Virus record (IMG/VR): IMGVR_UViG_3300025112_000174
Location: 1 to 25,062 of that record
Direction: 5' to 3' (one strand)
Length of the DNA stretch: 25,062 nucleotides
DNA from: a virus
Positions 7,824-14,870 of the stretch are shown here, in pieces. Each line of letters starts with the position of its first letter. Position 1 is the stretch's first letter. The notes below the pieces were generated by a model. The model saw nothing but the letters and a program-made list of their open reading frames with translations, was not told the origin of the DNA and did not search any database. A program made the translations under genes and the position numbers.

Positions 7824-8413
7824 TAAACAACTATATCATCCAGATCATCGATTTTCAAAACATCAGCACCCCAGACTGCCACCACAAATGCATCGGCAAT
7901 ATCGTAGCAAATTTCCTTGCGACGGGTTTTACCCTTGTCGGGCCCACCCTTGAGGACTTTTGTTGGCCACTGATACATCTCCATCTCTGGACGGGCCATG
8001 GCCCATTGCAATACCTGCTCTTTGGTTCCCACAGTCGACTTTCTGTCAATTGCGCACCCGACAGACTTCCGAGCCGACACTGAATTGACCAACGTGAGAG
8101 GGCACCTCAGCTCGGATCGAGCAATATAGCTGGCAATTCCATTGAATCGATTCAGTAAAGCAATCGTACCAGCCGAAGACATCCTACTTCGGAATGACTG
8201 TAAGGGCTCTTCAACGACGATGACATTGATGATGTGGTCCTGGGAGATCCTCTGTATGTGGTCCCTAAATTCACAGGACTTGGTGTAGAGGCCTCGAACC
8301 TTAGAGAGGGGTAGTCCATAGGCCTCACAAACCCGGTTCATCTGGGATTGTTCTGTGTCAATTACACATAGACCAATATTGGATGTTGATACGTCGATTC
8401 CAAGTATTTTCAT
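7823..8413 (-). CDS. RuvC-like Holliday junction resolvase (RNase H fold)
   Basis: A 196-aa protein beginning MKILGIDVSTSNIGL. Acidic residues are placed as in RuvC-type resolvases: D7 at the first strand, E68/E69 in VIVVEEPLQSF, and D171/D174 in CYDIADAFVVA. Such enzymes debranch recombination intermediates, allowing replicated DNA to be packaged, and many phages carry one in place of endonuclease VII. An open frame continues to 8464, but that start would overlap the upstream LamG gene by 41 bases and adds an unconserved 17-residue tail. The ATG at 8413 starts directly at the first beta strand and lies 10 bases after the previous stop. The SD is weak. Family assignment rests on motif pattern and context. 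Confidence 0.85.
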   Translation of the reverse strand: MKILGIDVSTSNIGLCVIDTEQSQMNRVCEAYGLPLSKVRGLYTKSCEFRDHIQRISQDHIINVIVVEEPLQSFRSRMSSAGTIALLNRFNGIASYIARSELRCPLTLVNSVSARKSVGCAIDRKSTVGTKEQVLQWAMARPEMEMYQWPTKVLKGGPDKGKTRRKEICYDIADAFVVAVWGADVLKIDDLDDIVV

Positions 8414-8423
8414 TGTTTCGCGA

Positions 8424-10919
8424 TTAGAAGTCGCATCTGACCCGGATCGTGTAGCGATCCCCATCTCTTTTCACAACCGGCTGCGCAAAGTTGGCTCGAG
8501 CCACTACGTTCATGTTCCCATCATGTAACTGCATGCCTGTTAAGTAAACAAACGAGCCGGCCGTTTCGCTAGGATAATCACTGGGGATCATGTCCCGATA
8601 TGATGAGTTGGATGATGAGTTGATGTAGCCTTTGTTGACCGGAACGTTTACCTCAAGAACATGAATGTTTCTCTGGCCTTCAAATGAAATCTCCCAGGCA
8701 TCGGCGCCGAAGAGTGGAAGATTAGGCGACTTCACCACCACAATCCCTTCCTCGTAAATGACATTTCCCACTGATGCCCATGTAGCATGAGCACTGAGAC
8801 TGTCAGCTCGATACAGATTTCCGTATCCGTCATCCTTGAGAGTTATCTGGACCCTCCCGTTGGTTCCGGTGACGGCCATGTCTTTTAGAACAACAGACTT
8901 CGGCTTGATCATGTCTCCGTAGAACATATTGGATATGTCAAAAAAAACCACTTCGTTGGATGTTGGATCTTTGGTTCGTTGCAAAATGGTCAAAATATTG
9001 CCGGGCGAGACTCCTGGATCTTCCGGGGTCGAGCCAATCACAGGTGCCAGAATCGAGCCGGTTCCCAAAGTGGTGGTGTCATTTGGGGCATCAAATGCAG
9101 GAAGAGATGCTGTGCTAACCATGTCCCTCAGAGTTATCATTGACAGGTCGATGTTTCCAAAATCATTTCGATACCTGTCGAGGAGAGATCCACTGGCTGC
9201 AGTCGTTTGGTTTCCTGACAGAAGTAGCTGGAAGTTTGGGAAGAACCTTCCGTTGTCGTTGGGAAGTACTGTCACATTTCGTTTTCGATTACTGCCTGAC
9301 TCATAAATCCAGTAGTTGGCCGTCCGGGCGATACTGGTCGTCTCATCAATTCGAGCAGCCTCGAGTCCAACATGTCGTGGATAGAAGCCTCGAACAAACT
9401 CACGAGTAAAGTTCTCCAAATTGAGTTCATGTCCGGCGATGCCAAACGACATAGCTACATTGAACGGGTCTTCAGTTGACCCAGTAGCGTAAAAGAAAGG
9501 CGTCTGATTGATCCAACGAGTTGGCGTGTTCTTGACAAAGAACGGCGGCACATAAAACAGAAGACCGTCGTTAGCAGAAGTTCCGGATAGTTGAGGCTCT
9601 GAGCCTGTCACACCGGCCTGCACGTAGTAAGGATTCAGAGAGAATCCCTCCTTCGACGACGTTAGAATCTGTTGCAGTGTTCGATAGTTGTCAAAGATTT
9701 TGAGATCGTGGACCTCGGCATTCAGTGGGTGATTGAACTGTGCATCTGCTGGATCAGCCGCGTTGGAGTCGCCATTGAAATCGAGAACACCAAACTCTGT
9801 GTGTGCATCCGGGCTGAAATACCCAGCAATTGGCTTGGTGTCCCGGTTAGTTCCCTCAAAAAAGTTTCCAATGAAAAGGGCGTCGGCATCATGAATCTCT
9901 GGTGTGGTCGAAATTGGTGCCATGACTGACGAACTGGTGATAAGGAAGCTACCTTGCTCTTCTCCATCAATAACAAATGACCCAGAACCGTGTTGAATGT
10001 CTGGATCCCACCTGATTGCAATATGATGCCAGGTGTTGAAATCTAAGCTGTTGTCGTTTGAAACGAAAAGGAATCCTGTGTCGGCCGATGATGCAGGAGC
10101 TGTCACAGTATTTCCAGAGACTAGAACAGTGCTCGGAGATATCTCAGCAGACTGACTTAGTTGCAGAAGAAGTCTAAACCCATTAGGCTTCGACGAAACT
10201 GAAGAAACCGACGTGCCAGTCACCAAGCTGATTGCGTAAGACGACGACATGTGAAACACAGTTCCGGCTGTGAACTCATCACCCACGTTTTCAATTGTGT
10301 ATCGAGGATTGATGTAGAAGTCAAACGTGAAAGCATCGTCCGGAGCATAAAAGTTCGTGTCTTGCAACGCCACAGTTCCTGTGCCGGCTGGATAAATGAT
10401 CGCCGTGTCCGATGCAAGAAATGATCCAGTGGCAAAGTTGAGGCTGTGATAATTGCTGTAAGCCCATTGCGACGATGGATACGCATTCCGGTAGTAGGGA
10501 AACAGAACATCCTTGACAACGCTCTTTCGTAGAAAATTGGGATTGATCTTGACACTTGGCTCGAACCTGATTACGTTCTGCTTCTTGGCAAACTTTGTGG
10601 ATGATGTTATGTCATGAACACCTGATACATAAGCCCACACCTGATTGTATGCATTTGATTCTGACACGACAGAGTCGACTGCTGCCGCACGGACAGATTC
10701 TATGCTGTGGGCGACCTGGGAAGTTGATGCATACAGGCCAATGTCGGTGTACACATCTTTCAGCGTGGCAGAACCATCGGCAAAAAGCGACAAAGCACCG
10801 GTAATTCCCGGAGGAGTCACATGAGAAACATTGGTTGATGCTGACTTGTACGTTCGCTGTGGGTTTGCCAGTAGCGTGTATCTTTCTATGTTATCCGAAG
10901 TGATCCTTGTGATCGACAT
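8424..10919 (-). CDS. Virion protein with LamG/concanavalin-like domain
   Basis: An 831-aa protein, probably a tail, neck or fibre component. Residues about 195-415 form a LamG-like jelly roll: FTFDFYINPRYTIENVG, FNTWHHIAIRWDPD (about 294-307), SGSFVIDGEEQGSF, and closing strand HDLKIFDNYR. Such domains commonly bind glycans. The last 113 residues (719-831), ending DRYTIRVRCDF, resemble the C-terminus of the 425-aa protein encoded at 12158-13435. The frame is open from a TTG at 10925, but the ATG at 10919 is the better start (MSITRITSDN). No strong SD is present. It is followed 10 bases later by the RuvC-like gene, so a structural gene leads into the recombination block. The exact virion location is unknown. 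Confidence 0.82.
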   Translation of the reverse strand: MSITRITSDNIERYTLLANPQRTYKSASTNVSHVTPPGITGALSLFADGSATLKDVYTDIGLYASTSQVAHSIESVRAAAVDSVVSESNAYNQVWAYVSGVHDITSSTKFAKKQNVIRFEPSVKINPNFLRKSVVKDVLFPYYRNAYPSSQWAYSNYHSLNFATGSFLASDTAIIYPAGTGTVALQDTNFYAPDDAFTFDFYINPRYTIENVGDEFTAGTVFHMSSSYAISLVTGTSVSSVSSKPNGFRLLLQLSQSAEISPSTVLVSGNTVTAPASSADTGFLFVSNDNSLDFNTWHHIAIRWDPDIQHGSGSFVIDGEEQGSFLITSSSVMAPISTTPEIHDADALFIGNFFEGTNRDTKPIAGYFSPDAHTEFGVLDFNGDSNAADPADAQFNHPLNAEVHDLKIFDNYRTLQQILTSSKEGFSLNPYYVQAGVTGSEPQLSGTSANDGLLFYVPPFFVKNTPTRWINQTPFFYATGSTEDPFNVAMSFGIAGHELNLENFTREFVRGFYPRHVGLEAARIDETTSIARTANYWIYESGSNRKRNVTVLPNDNGRFFPNFQLLLSGNQTTAASGSLLDRYRNDFGNIDLSMITLRDMVSTASLPAFDAPNDTTTLGTGSILAPVIGSTPEDPGVSPGNILTILQRTKDPTSNEVVFFDISNMFYGDMIKPKSVVLKDMAVTGTNGRVQITLKDDGYGNLYRADSLSAHATWASVGNVIYEEGIVVVKSPNLPLFGADAWEISFEGQRNIHVLEVNVPVNKGYINSSSNSSYRDMIPSDYPSETAGSFVYLTGMQLHDGNMNVVARANFAQPVVKRDGDRYTIRVRCDF

Positions 10920-10940
10920 GGGCAAGTCCGTAGCGTTGAA

Positions 10941-10962
10941 TGGTAGCGCTTACACACTACCA
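10941..10962. repeat. Short inverted repeat in 81-base intergenic gap
   Basis: TGGTAG (10941-10946) and CTACCA (10957-10962) form a perfect 6-bp inverted repeat with a 10-base loop, in the gap between the HAD gene stop and the LamG gene start. No U-run follows on the minus strand, so it is not a typical intrinsic terminator. It could be a weak RNA hairpin in the LamG leader. The rest of the gap shows no convincing promoter. Confidence 0.3.
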
Positions 10963-11000
10963 CCTTAACTATCTTCGCCCTCAAAGTAAATAGAGGCTAA

Positions 11001-11483
11001 CTATGTCAGTAGTTTGATTGCTTCCACAACATTCGCGTCAGACAAACCAGTATCAAAACTGGTTTGGACAAAGTGATCCGTCAAATGCTCCATATCATCG
11101 TCATCATCTAGAATCACAAATCGCTCGCAATTGGGAGCGTTTTCATCGAGCCACGCCTGGATTTCAATGCCGCGCGGGGTATGAAGGATCGGAGTCATGC
11201 CGACAAATTCTCCATGAACGTTCGCCAGCTTGTTGAAAAATGTTGCGGCGGCCTCTGTACTGTCGAAATGCATCCGCCATGTTGATGACAGGACAATCTT
11301 GGCGTCAACAGATGAAGTTAATCGATTCAGGCGTGCAATACAGTTTTTGTCAAGCATCTTAGCTTCACGTTCCCAGAAGCTTCCTGTGAGCAGCGGGCAG
11401 AAATTCTCATCAAAGAAATCCGCAGAGTTCAAAACACCATCAACGTCCAGAAAAACCAAGCAATCATTTTCATTCAGTGTCAT
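11001..11483 (-). CDS. HAD-superfamily phosphatase-like protein (RNA-repair-associated type)
   Basis: A 160-aa protein with the HAD motifs: FLDVDGVLN (11-19; nucleophile D13, acid D15), LSSTWR (65-70, motif II with following Arg) and VILDDDDDM (123-131, motif IV acids). The segment PRGIEIQAWL fits the small HAD family found in 'Swiss Army Knife' RNA repair proteins. The likely reaction is hydrolysis of a phosphate ester; a nucleic-acid 3' end or nucleotide substrate is inference from family resemblance. There is no fused kinase or ligase. A strong SD (AGAGGAA) lies 5 bases before the ATG and is inside the 53-aa upstream ORF, whose end overlaps this start by 14 bases. It is the last gene of the promoter-bearing cassette. 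Confidence 0.85.
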   Translation of the reverse strand: MTLNENDCLVFLDVDGVLNSADFFDENFCPLLTGSFWEREAKMLDKNCIARLNRLTSSVDAKIVLSSTWRMHFDSTEAAATFFNKLANVHGEFVGMTPILHTPRGIEIQAWLDENAPNCERFVILDDDDDMEHLTDHFVQTSFDTGLSDANVVEAIKLLT

Positions 11484-11631
11484 AGTGTTCCTCTTTTTTC
11501 AATGCAGCACGAATTTCATGTGCAGTCCACCCAGAAACCTGTTCAAGTTCATACCAGATAGAATATGAAATATCTGCAGCAACCCCTGCTGAATATCGAC
11601 GATGGACGCTTTGGATGGTATTGAGTGCCAT
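11470..11631 (-). CDS. Small ORF, 53 aa, unknown
   Basis: A short frame coding for MALNTIQSVHRRYSAG... and ending KKEEHYDTE, between the DUF7448-type gene and the HAD gene. It has a plausible small-protein composition with helices (VAADISYSIWYELEQ; TAHEIRAALKKEE), and it fills a gap that is otherwise unexplained in a genome with almost no spare bases. The ATG follows directly after an in-frame TGA. A GAGGTGAT SD-like sequence lies about 17 bases upstream, which is far, so initiation may depend on coupling with the tiny ORF before it. Its 3' end contains the SD of the HAD gene. No family is recognised; coding is likely but not proven. Confidence 0.55.
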   Translation of the reverse strand: MALNTIQSVHRRYSAGVAADISYSIWYELEQVSGWTAHEIRAALKKEEHYDTE

Positions 11632-11691
11632 TCAACCCATTCGGATCACCTCAGCTTCAGTTGCCCTCTCATCAAACTTACGAATCCTCAT
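11632..11691 (-). CDS. Possible 19-aa ORF linking two genes
   Basis: The frame reads MRIRKFDERATEAEVIRMG followed by TGA. The ATG overlaps the last codons of the DUF7448-type gene in another frame. An AGAGG sequence lies 6 bases upstream of this ATG, a good SD distance, and its TGA abuts the ATG of the 53-aa ORF. It could be a real micro-peptide or only a translational relay. It is too short for composition to support it. Confidence 0.22.
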   Translation of the reverse strand: MRIRKFDERATEAEVIRMG

Positions 11692-12091
11692 TGTCATCCT
11701 CTTTCTTCAGTCGATACAAGTCGACAGACTCGCTGTAATATCCGTTGGACTCACCAAGCCATCGGACGGTGACGTAACCCTTATTGGTTGCGAACTTGAA
11801 GAATGTCCAAGTCCAGCTCTCAGACCACCTATCAGGCCTATCAGTATCCTGTGACGCTGACTCATCTGCCTGTAACAGAGGGGAACCCACCAAGTCTTCG
11901 AGATCACCGGTGATGTCCTCGATTTTGACGGACTCACAGCAGTCTTGGTCATGAACGAAAACGTAGACCTCACCCTCAACTGTGATGAAAGTCAGTTCAT
12001 CTCCGTCTTCACCTTGTAATTGCTTGACAGACTTCATCGTCTTGCCAACAAGTTCGGAAATCTCAACTCGATCGTGAGCGTAGTAGTGCAT
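11678..12091 (-). CDS. DUF7448-type protein
   Basis: A 137-aa acidic protein. I recognise the conserved run VHDQDCCESV (46-55) followed by IEDITGDLEDLVGSPLL, and later WTFFKFATNKGYVTVRW and ESNGYYSESVDLY. This combination is typical of the DUF7448 family, found in phages and bacteria with unknown function. The conserved HDQDCCE cluster could be a metal or catalytic site, but that is inference. SD GGGAG precedes the ATG at 12091, and an extended -10 promoter lies about 34 bases upstream, making it the first gene of a separately transcribed cassette. The C-terminus is very acidic (KKEDDNEDS). Confidence 0.85.
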   Translation of the reverse strand: MHYYAHDRVEISELVGKTMKSVKQLQGEDGDELTFITVEGEVYVFVHDQDCCESVKIEDITGDLEDLVGSPLLQADESASQDTDRPDRWSESWTWTFFKFATNKGYVTVRWLGESNGYYSESVDLYRLKKEDDNEDS

Positions 12092-12107
12092 TTGAATCTC
12101 CCTCGCC

Positions 12108-12118
12108 GCGCCGGGCGC
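12108..12118. promoter_or_regulatory. GC-rich palindrome at presumed transcription start
   Basis: GCGCCGGGCGC (plus strand) is an 11-base odd-length palindrome: five complementary bases on each side of one central base. It begins about 7 bases after the -10 box and so sits at or just after the expected first transcribed base. Its GC content is far above its surroundings. An operator for a repressor is possible; chance is the alternative. Confidence 0.3.
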
Positions 12119-12124
12119 TTTTCC

Positions 12125-12153
12125 ATTATACCATGTTGGGAGAGTGATTACAC
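12125..12153 (-). promoter_or_regulatory. Sigma70-like promoter with extended -10
   Basis: On the minus strand the sequence reads TGG-TATAAT, a perfect -10 hexamer (12125-12130) preceded by the TGn extended element (12131-12133). At 17-base spacing the -35 position (12148-12153) is GTGTAA, only 3 of 6 matches to TTGACA, which is acceptable for an extended -10 promoter. It lies in the 66-base gap after the 425-aa structural gene and would give a leader of about 25-30 bases for the DUF7448-type gene. The match suggests use of host housekeeping RNA polymerase. Confidence 0.65.
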
Positions 12154-12157
12154 GGGA

Positions 12158-13435
12158 TTAGAAGTCTAGCCGCAGACGGAACGTGATGTCCCTCTCATCT
12201 GATTTCTCAATTGGGCGAGAAACCTTTGCCACTGCTAGCAAGTTTCCGTACTCATCATGAAGCCCAACAGTTGTTGGCATGGTGAACGTTCGCTGCGTGT
12301 CTTCCTGGCCAGAATCAACAACCCGGATCTTTCCAGTGCTATTGACGAATGTTGGGTTGGTTGAATAGTTGAACTCATCGGCAGTTGCACGGCAGAAGAT
12401 CAATGTTGAATTGATGTTGGTATTGTTCTGGAAAGTTGCTGCCGTTAGAGTTCCGGACTGGAATCGACAGGAAGCAACATGATCAATAATGTTGTCGATG
12501 GAGGCCGAGACCACAAAGTCCGGAATGAACTTGGCTTGTGGGTTTCCGGCAGATGATCCCATCACTGTTGATCCAGCGGGGATGGTGGCGCCATCAATGG
12601 TAACCCCATTTGCCATGGCGTCAATGGTTCCGGACATTTTTTGGGATCCTGAGAAGATTTTCTCGAGATCGAGAACCACAGTGCCGGCATCGTAGAATAT
12701 CAGTCCGGCTTCAATGCTTGTGTCTGCAGCGTTTTTGATAGTTCCTACGCCGCCGCCAAACGTCCTTTGCTGATTTGTGCTGGCCCCGATATCTGTGAAG
12801 ATACCTGATCCGGAGATTGAAGTCAAACTCAGATTAGCCTGTCCATTTGCAGTCAGAGTAGCATCCTCATCCCGTGCGCTGGTGGTTCCGGTCTGGTACA
12901 GTCGAATTGCAAATGTTTCTCTCTTGAGGGAGTCGCGGCCAAAGAGTCGCTTGAAGGACAGGAAAAGTGCATTATCAATTCGATTGGTTGGGACGCTTGT
13001 TGGTGTTGAGCTGATAGAAAACGGAGAGTAAAAAGCCTGTGTTGCATCACCCAAGAGGTTCGCGGCGTACTGTCGATAGATGTCAATCTTCTCACGCATC
13101 ATTAGACTTTGGGATGGGAACAATAGCTTTCCAGCTGAGTCCTCATTGGTCGATGCAGTAACAACCGTTGTTCCACTATACCAGAGACCCATGGTCATAT
13201 CAAGAATTGGATTGGCTGTCTGTAGCGTGAAATCCTGATCGTAGACGGTCTGGAACAAAGAGCTGGTTACTCCAGGGCCGATTCCGCCTGTTACAAAGAT
13301 CTGATATGACCTTCTCGTGGCACTTCCAGAGACATCTTCCTGAATTACGTCAACCAGTTGATTTAGTACAGATCGAGAGGGCTTGATGTCCTCAGGTGAG
13401 ATTCTCTTAAAGCTTCCGCCTATTACTTTTGCCAT
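12158..13435 (-). CDS. Virion structural protein, 425 aa
   Basis: The protein starts MAKVIGGSFKRISPEDIKP. Visible blocks are YQIFVTGGIGPGVTSSLFQ (44-62), LFPSQSLMMREKIDIYRQ (105-122), FLSFKRLFGRDSLKRETF (158-175), GLIFYDAGTVVLDLEKIF (244-261) and NINSTLIFCRATADEFNYS (340-358). It ends AVAKVSRPIEKSDERDI followed by a short strand RLRLDF. I recognise this as a conserved structural protein type of T4-like aquatic phages, probably tail, neck or baseplate, without a proven role. The C-terminal region (244-425) resembles the end of the 831-aa LamG protein. SD AAGGAAAT precedes the ATG at 13435, 13 bases after the previous stop. Confidence 0.82.
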   Translation of the reverse strand: MAKVIGGSFKRISPEDIKPSRSVLNQLVDVIQEDVSGSATRRSYQIFVTGGIGPGVTSSLFQTVYDQDFTLQTANPILDMTMGLWYSGTTVVTASTNEDSAGKLLFPSQSLMMREKIDIYRQYAANLLGDATQAFYSPFSISSTPTSVPTNRIDNALFLSFKRLFGRDSLKRETFAIRLYQTGTTSARDEDATLTANGQANLSLTSISGSGIFTDIGASTNQQRTFGGGVGTIKNAADTSIEAGLIFYDAGTVVLDLEKIFSGSQKMSGTIDAMANGVTIDGATIPAGSTVMGSSAGNPQAKFIPDFVVSASIDNIIDHVASCRFQSGTLTAATFQNNTNINSTLIFCRATADEFNYSTNPTFVNSTGKIRVVDSGQEDTQRTFTMPTTVGLHDEYGNLLAVAKVSRPIEKSDERDITFRLRLDF

Positions 13436-13448
13436 GACTTATTTCCTT

Positions 13449-14165
13449 TTATGAACTGCTGCTATTCTTGTTGATATTGACCATGAATTCTTTGCGAAGG
13501 CCTGACTGATCTCCAACCACTGCAACGACCGTGCTAATAGTGTCTCCGTTTCCATAAACATTGAACGATGTATCGTCTATTGCCCGTGTTTCCAGAGTGA
13601 ATTGCATCTGGGCTCCATTCTGACTTGTTGGTGTGGACCTAACAATGTTGTAGCTTGCAATGCGACTGGTCGGCTCGACCTGCAACGGGGTATGATCCCG
13701 GATTGTCAAGAAACGATCCGGCACAAACACAGTAAACATCACATCTCCTGTTCCGTCCGGAATTCGAGTCTGTGCATCAATTTTCTGGACAACCCTGACG
13801 TCTGACGTTGTTGTCGGATCAAGAGTGATTGTGTTGTTGGTGACTCCCAGGATTGACATCGAGGGAAGCCTGATAACTGTTGGATCCGGCAAGGTCAGCA
13901 GACGATATTTGAGAGCCAGAGCTCCCTGAGTCTGTGCTTCAAAGATTGGTGTGTTCTTTGTGATCTTCTCTTTTCCAACGGTGCGTCCAAACTTCTCGAT
14001 GATTGTGTAATCGACCTCATCATCGCCAAGCGAGAAAAACGCCAGCTTGAAACTTCCGTTGTTGTCCGCCAACTTGCGGCGACCGACGTCAGTTAGTACC
14101 GCGTCGATGATAATGTTGTTTGTAGAATTGTCAAGAAATCCGATATCACACCTCCAGTGGTGCAT
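13449..14165 (-). CDS. Virion structural protein with possible ATC start
   Basis: A 238-aa protein if it starts at the ATG at 14165, or 231 aa if it starts at ATC 14144-14142. Conserved sequence begins at GFLDNSTNNIIIDAVLTD, and then comes LGDDEVDYTIIEKFGRTVG. Relatives I remember begin with Met where this one has Ile (ATC). The seven residues before it (MHHWRCD) are read from the tail of the homing endonuclease gene. A strong SD, GGAGG, lies 6 bases before the ATC, whereas the ATG at 14165 has only a weak AAGTGG upstream. The N-terminal module resembles that of the 318-aa protein at 23380-24336. It is probably a tail or neck component; the start remains open. Confidence 0.8.
   Translation of the reverse strand: MHHWRCDIGFLDNSTNNIIIDAVLTDVGRRKLADNNGSFKLAFFSLGDDEVDYTIIEKFGRTVGKEKITKNTPIFEAQTQGALALKYRLLTLPDPTVIRLPSMSILGVTNNTITLDPTTTSDVRVVQKIDAQTRIPDGTGDVMFTVFVPDRFLTIRDHTPLQVEPTSRIASYNIVRSTPTSQNGAQMQFTLETRAIDDTSFNVYGNGDTISTVVAVVGDQSGLRKEFMVNINKNSSSS
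14143..14152. repeat. Direct repeat copy 1, at 3' end of homing endonuclease
   Basis: On the minus strand it reads GGTGTGATAT. It matches GATGTGATAT at 14861-14870 at 9 of 10 bases (8 contiguous). The two copies flank the homing endonuclease gene and may mark the insertion ends. Confidence 0.4.
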
Positions 14166-14817
14166 AGCGCCACTTGCACTTTTTGTGCGTCTGTCTTAGT
14201 CCTCGACAAACAGACAGTATTTTGCTGTCTGATCCGTTGACCAATGATTTTGCTGCCAATTGGGCTGATTCGAACCTTCGAATCTCATTCCCTTCCAGGT
14301 CAAGCTGGATTACTGGCGTCGTCTTGTATTTTCTTCGTCTGTTTGCTGCCGCGATCTTTGCTCGTGCCTCAGCCGACTGAGGTGTCCCGAACGGCCGGCC
14401 ACCGTTTCCGGGCAAGTCTGCTGCTAACAATCCCTTTGAAATCGCCTTGCAGTGAGCCGGTGATAGCTTCTTTCCCATCCGAGCTCGACTCATTGCCGCT
14501 TTGGCTTCATCAGTATGACGATATCCGAAGATTCCGTCTCCGCCAAGGGTCATATTGTATCCCCCTTGCTTCACAAAAGTCTCCAGCTTCTCAATCCAAA
14601 ATGTCTCTCTCTTTCGGAGGGATACTTCAGAGTCGCACTTCTCTATCGTTTTCATTTTGAAAGTGTCGGTGCCGTATTTTCTGATTGCTTTTGCCAGAAG
14701 CGTCTTCGCAGATTTTGAAGCATGAACGTGATATCTCCAGCGCTCAGAAAGAGGCTTGGTTGTGATTCCCACATACCCTTTTCCGTTCTGCGTGTTTTCT
14801 ATCAAGTAAACTTTCAT
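14146..14817 (-). CDS. GIY-YIG homing endonuclease (free-standing, Seg-like)
   Basis: A 223-aa site-specific DNA endonuclease that spreads its own gene. The catalytic domain is N-terminal: VYLIENTQNGKGYVG (3-17, GIY and YIG strands), R26, the helix FWIEKL with E76, and YNMTLGGDG (87-95, with N88). A NUMOD3-like DNA-binding segment (GYRHTDEAKAAMSRARMGKK, 98-117) follows. A NUMOD1-like helix-turn-helix (VIQLDLEGNEIRRFESAQLA, about 168-187) runs into a WRYA ending typical of these enzymes. All catalytic positions appear present, so it may be active. It sits between two virion genes in the same orientation, not inside a clear intron. The SD is weak (AAGAGAAA). Its end overlaps the next gene's upstream start and contains that gene's strong SD. 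Confidence 0.9.
   Translation of the reverse strand: MKVYLIENTQNGKGYVGITTKPLSERWRYHVHASKSAKTLLAKAIRKYGTDTFKMKTIEKCDSEVSLRKRETFWIEKLETFVKQGGYNMTLGGDGIFGYRHTDEAKAAMSRARMGKKLSPAHCKAISKGLLAADLPGNGGRPFGTPQSAEARAKIAAANRRRKYKTTPVIQLDLEGNEIRRFESAQLAAKSLVNGSDSKILSVCRGLRQTHKKCKWRYAPLEV
14149..14155 (-). promoter_or_regulatory. Strong ribosome binding site before a non-canonical start
   Basis: GGAGGTG on the minus strand is the best SD in this area. It overlaps the last codons and stop of the homing endonuclease gene. At ideal distance (6 bases after GGAGG) the codon in the frame of the downstream structural protein is ATC, not ATG/GTG/TTG. A GTG directly after the SD is too close and leads to an 18-codon dead-end frame. 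Confidence 0.6.
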
Positions 14818-14860
14818 TTTCTCTTTCGTGTTCCTGCACCTTGCGGCGCTACCAGACTAA

Positions 14861-14870
14861 ATATCACATC
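14861..14870. repeat. Direct repeat copy 2, upstream of homing endonuclease
   Basis: On the minus strand it reads GATGTGATAT, nearly the same as the copy at 14143-14152. It lies in the 73-base gap between the stop of the 601-aa protein and the endonuclease start. That gap has no clear promoter or terminator. Confidence 0.4.

Noticed and set aside
8414-8464. 17-codon extension of the RuvC-like gene
   Set aside because: It would overlap the LamG gene end by 41 bases; the conserved first beta strand starts right after the ATG at 8413.
10920-11000. tRNA or intrinsic terminator in the 81-base gap
   Set aside because: No cloverleaf with a T-arm or anticodon stem could be folded by eye, and the 6-bp hairpin lacks a U-run.
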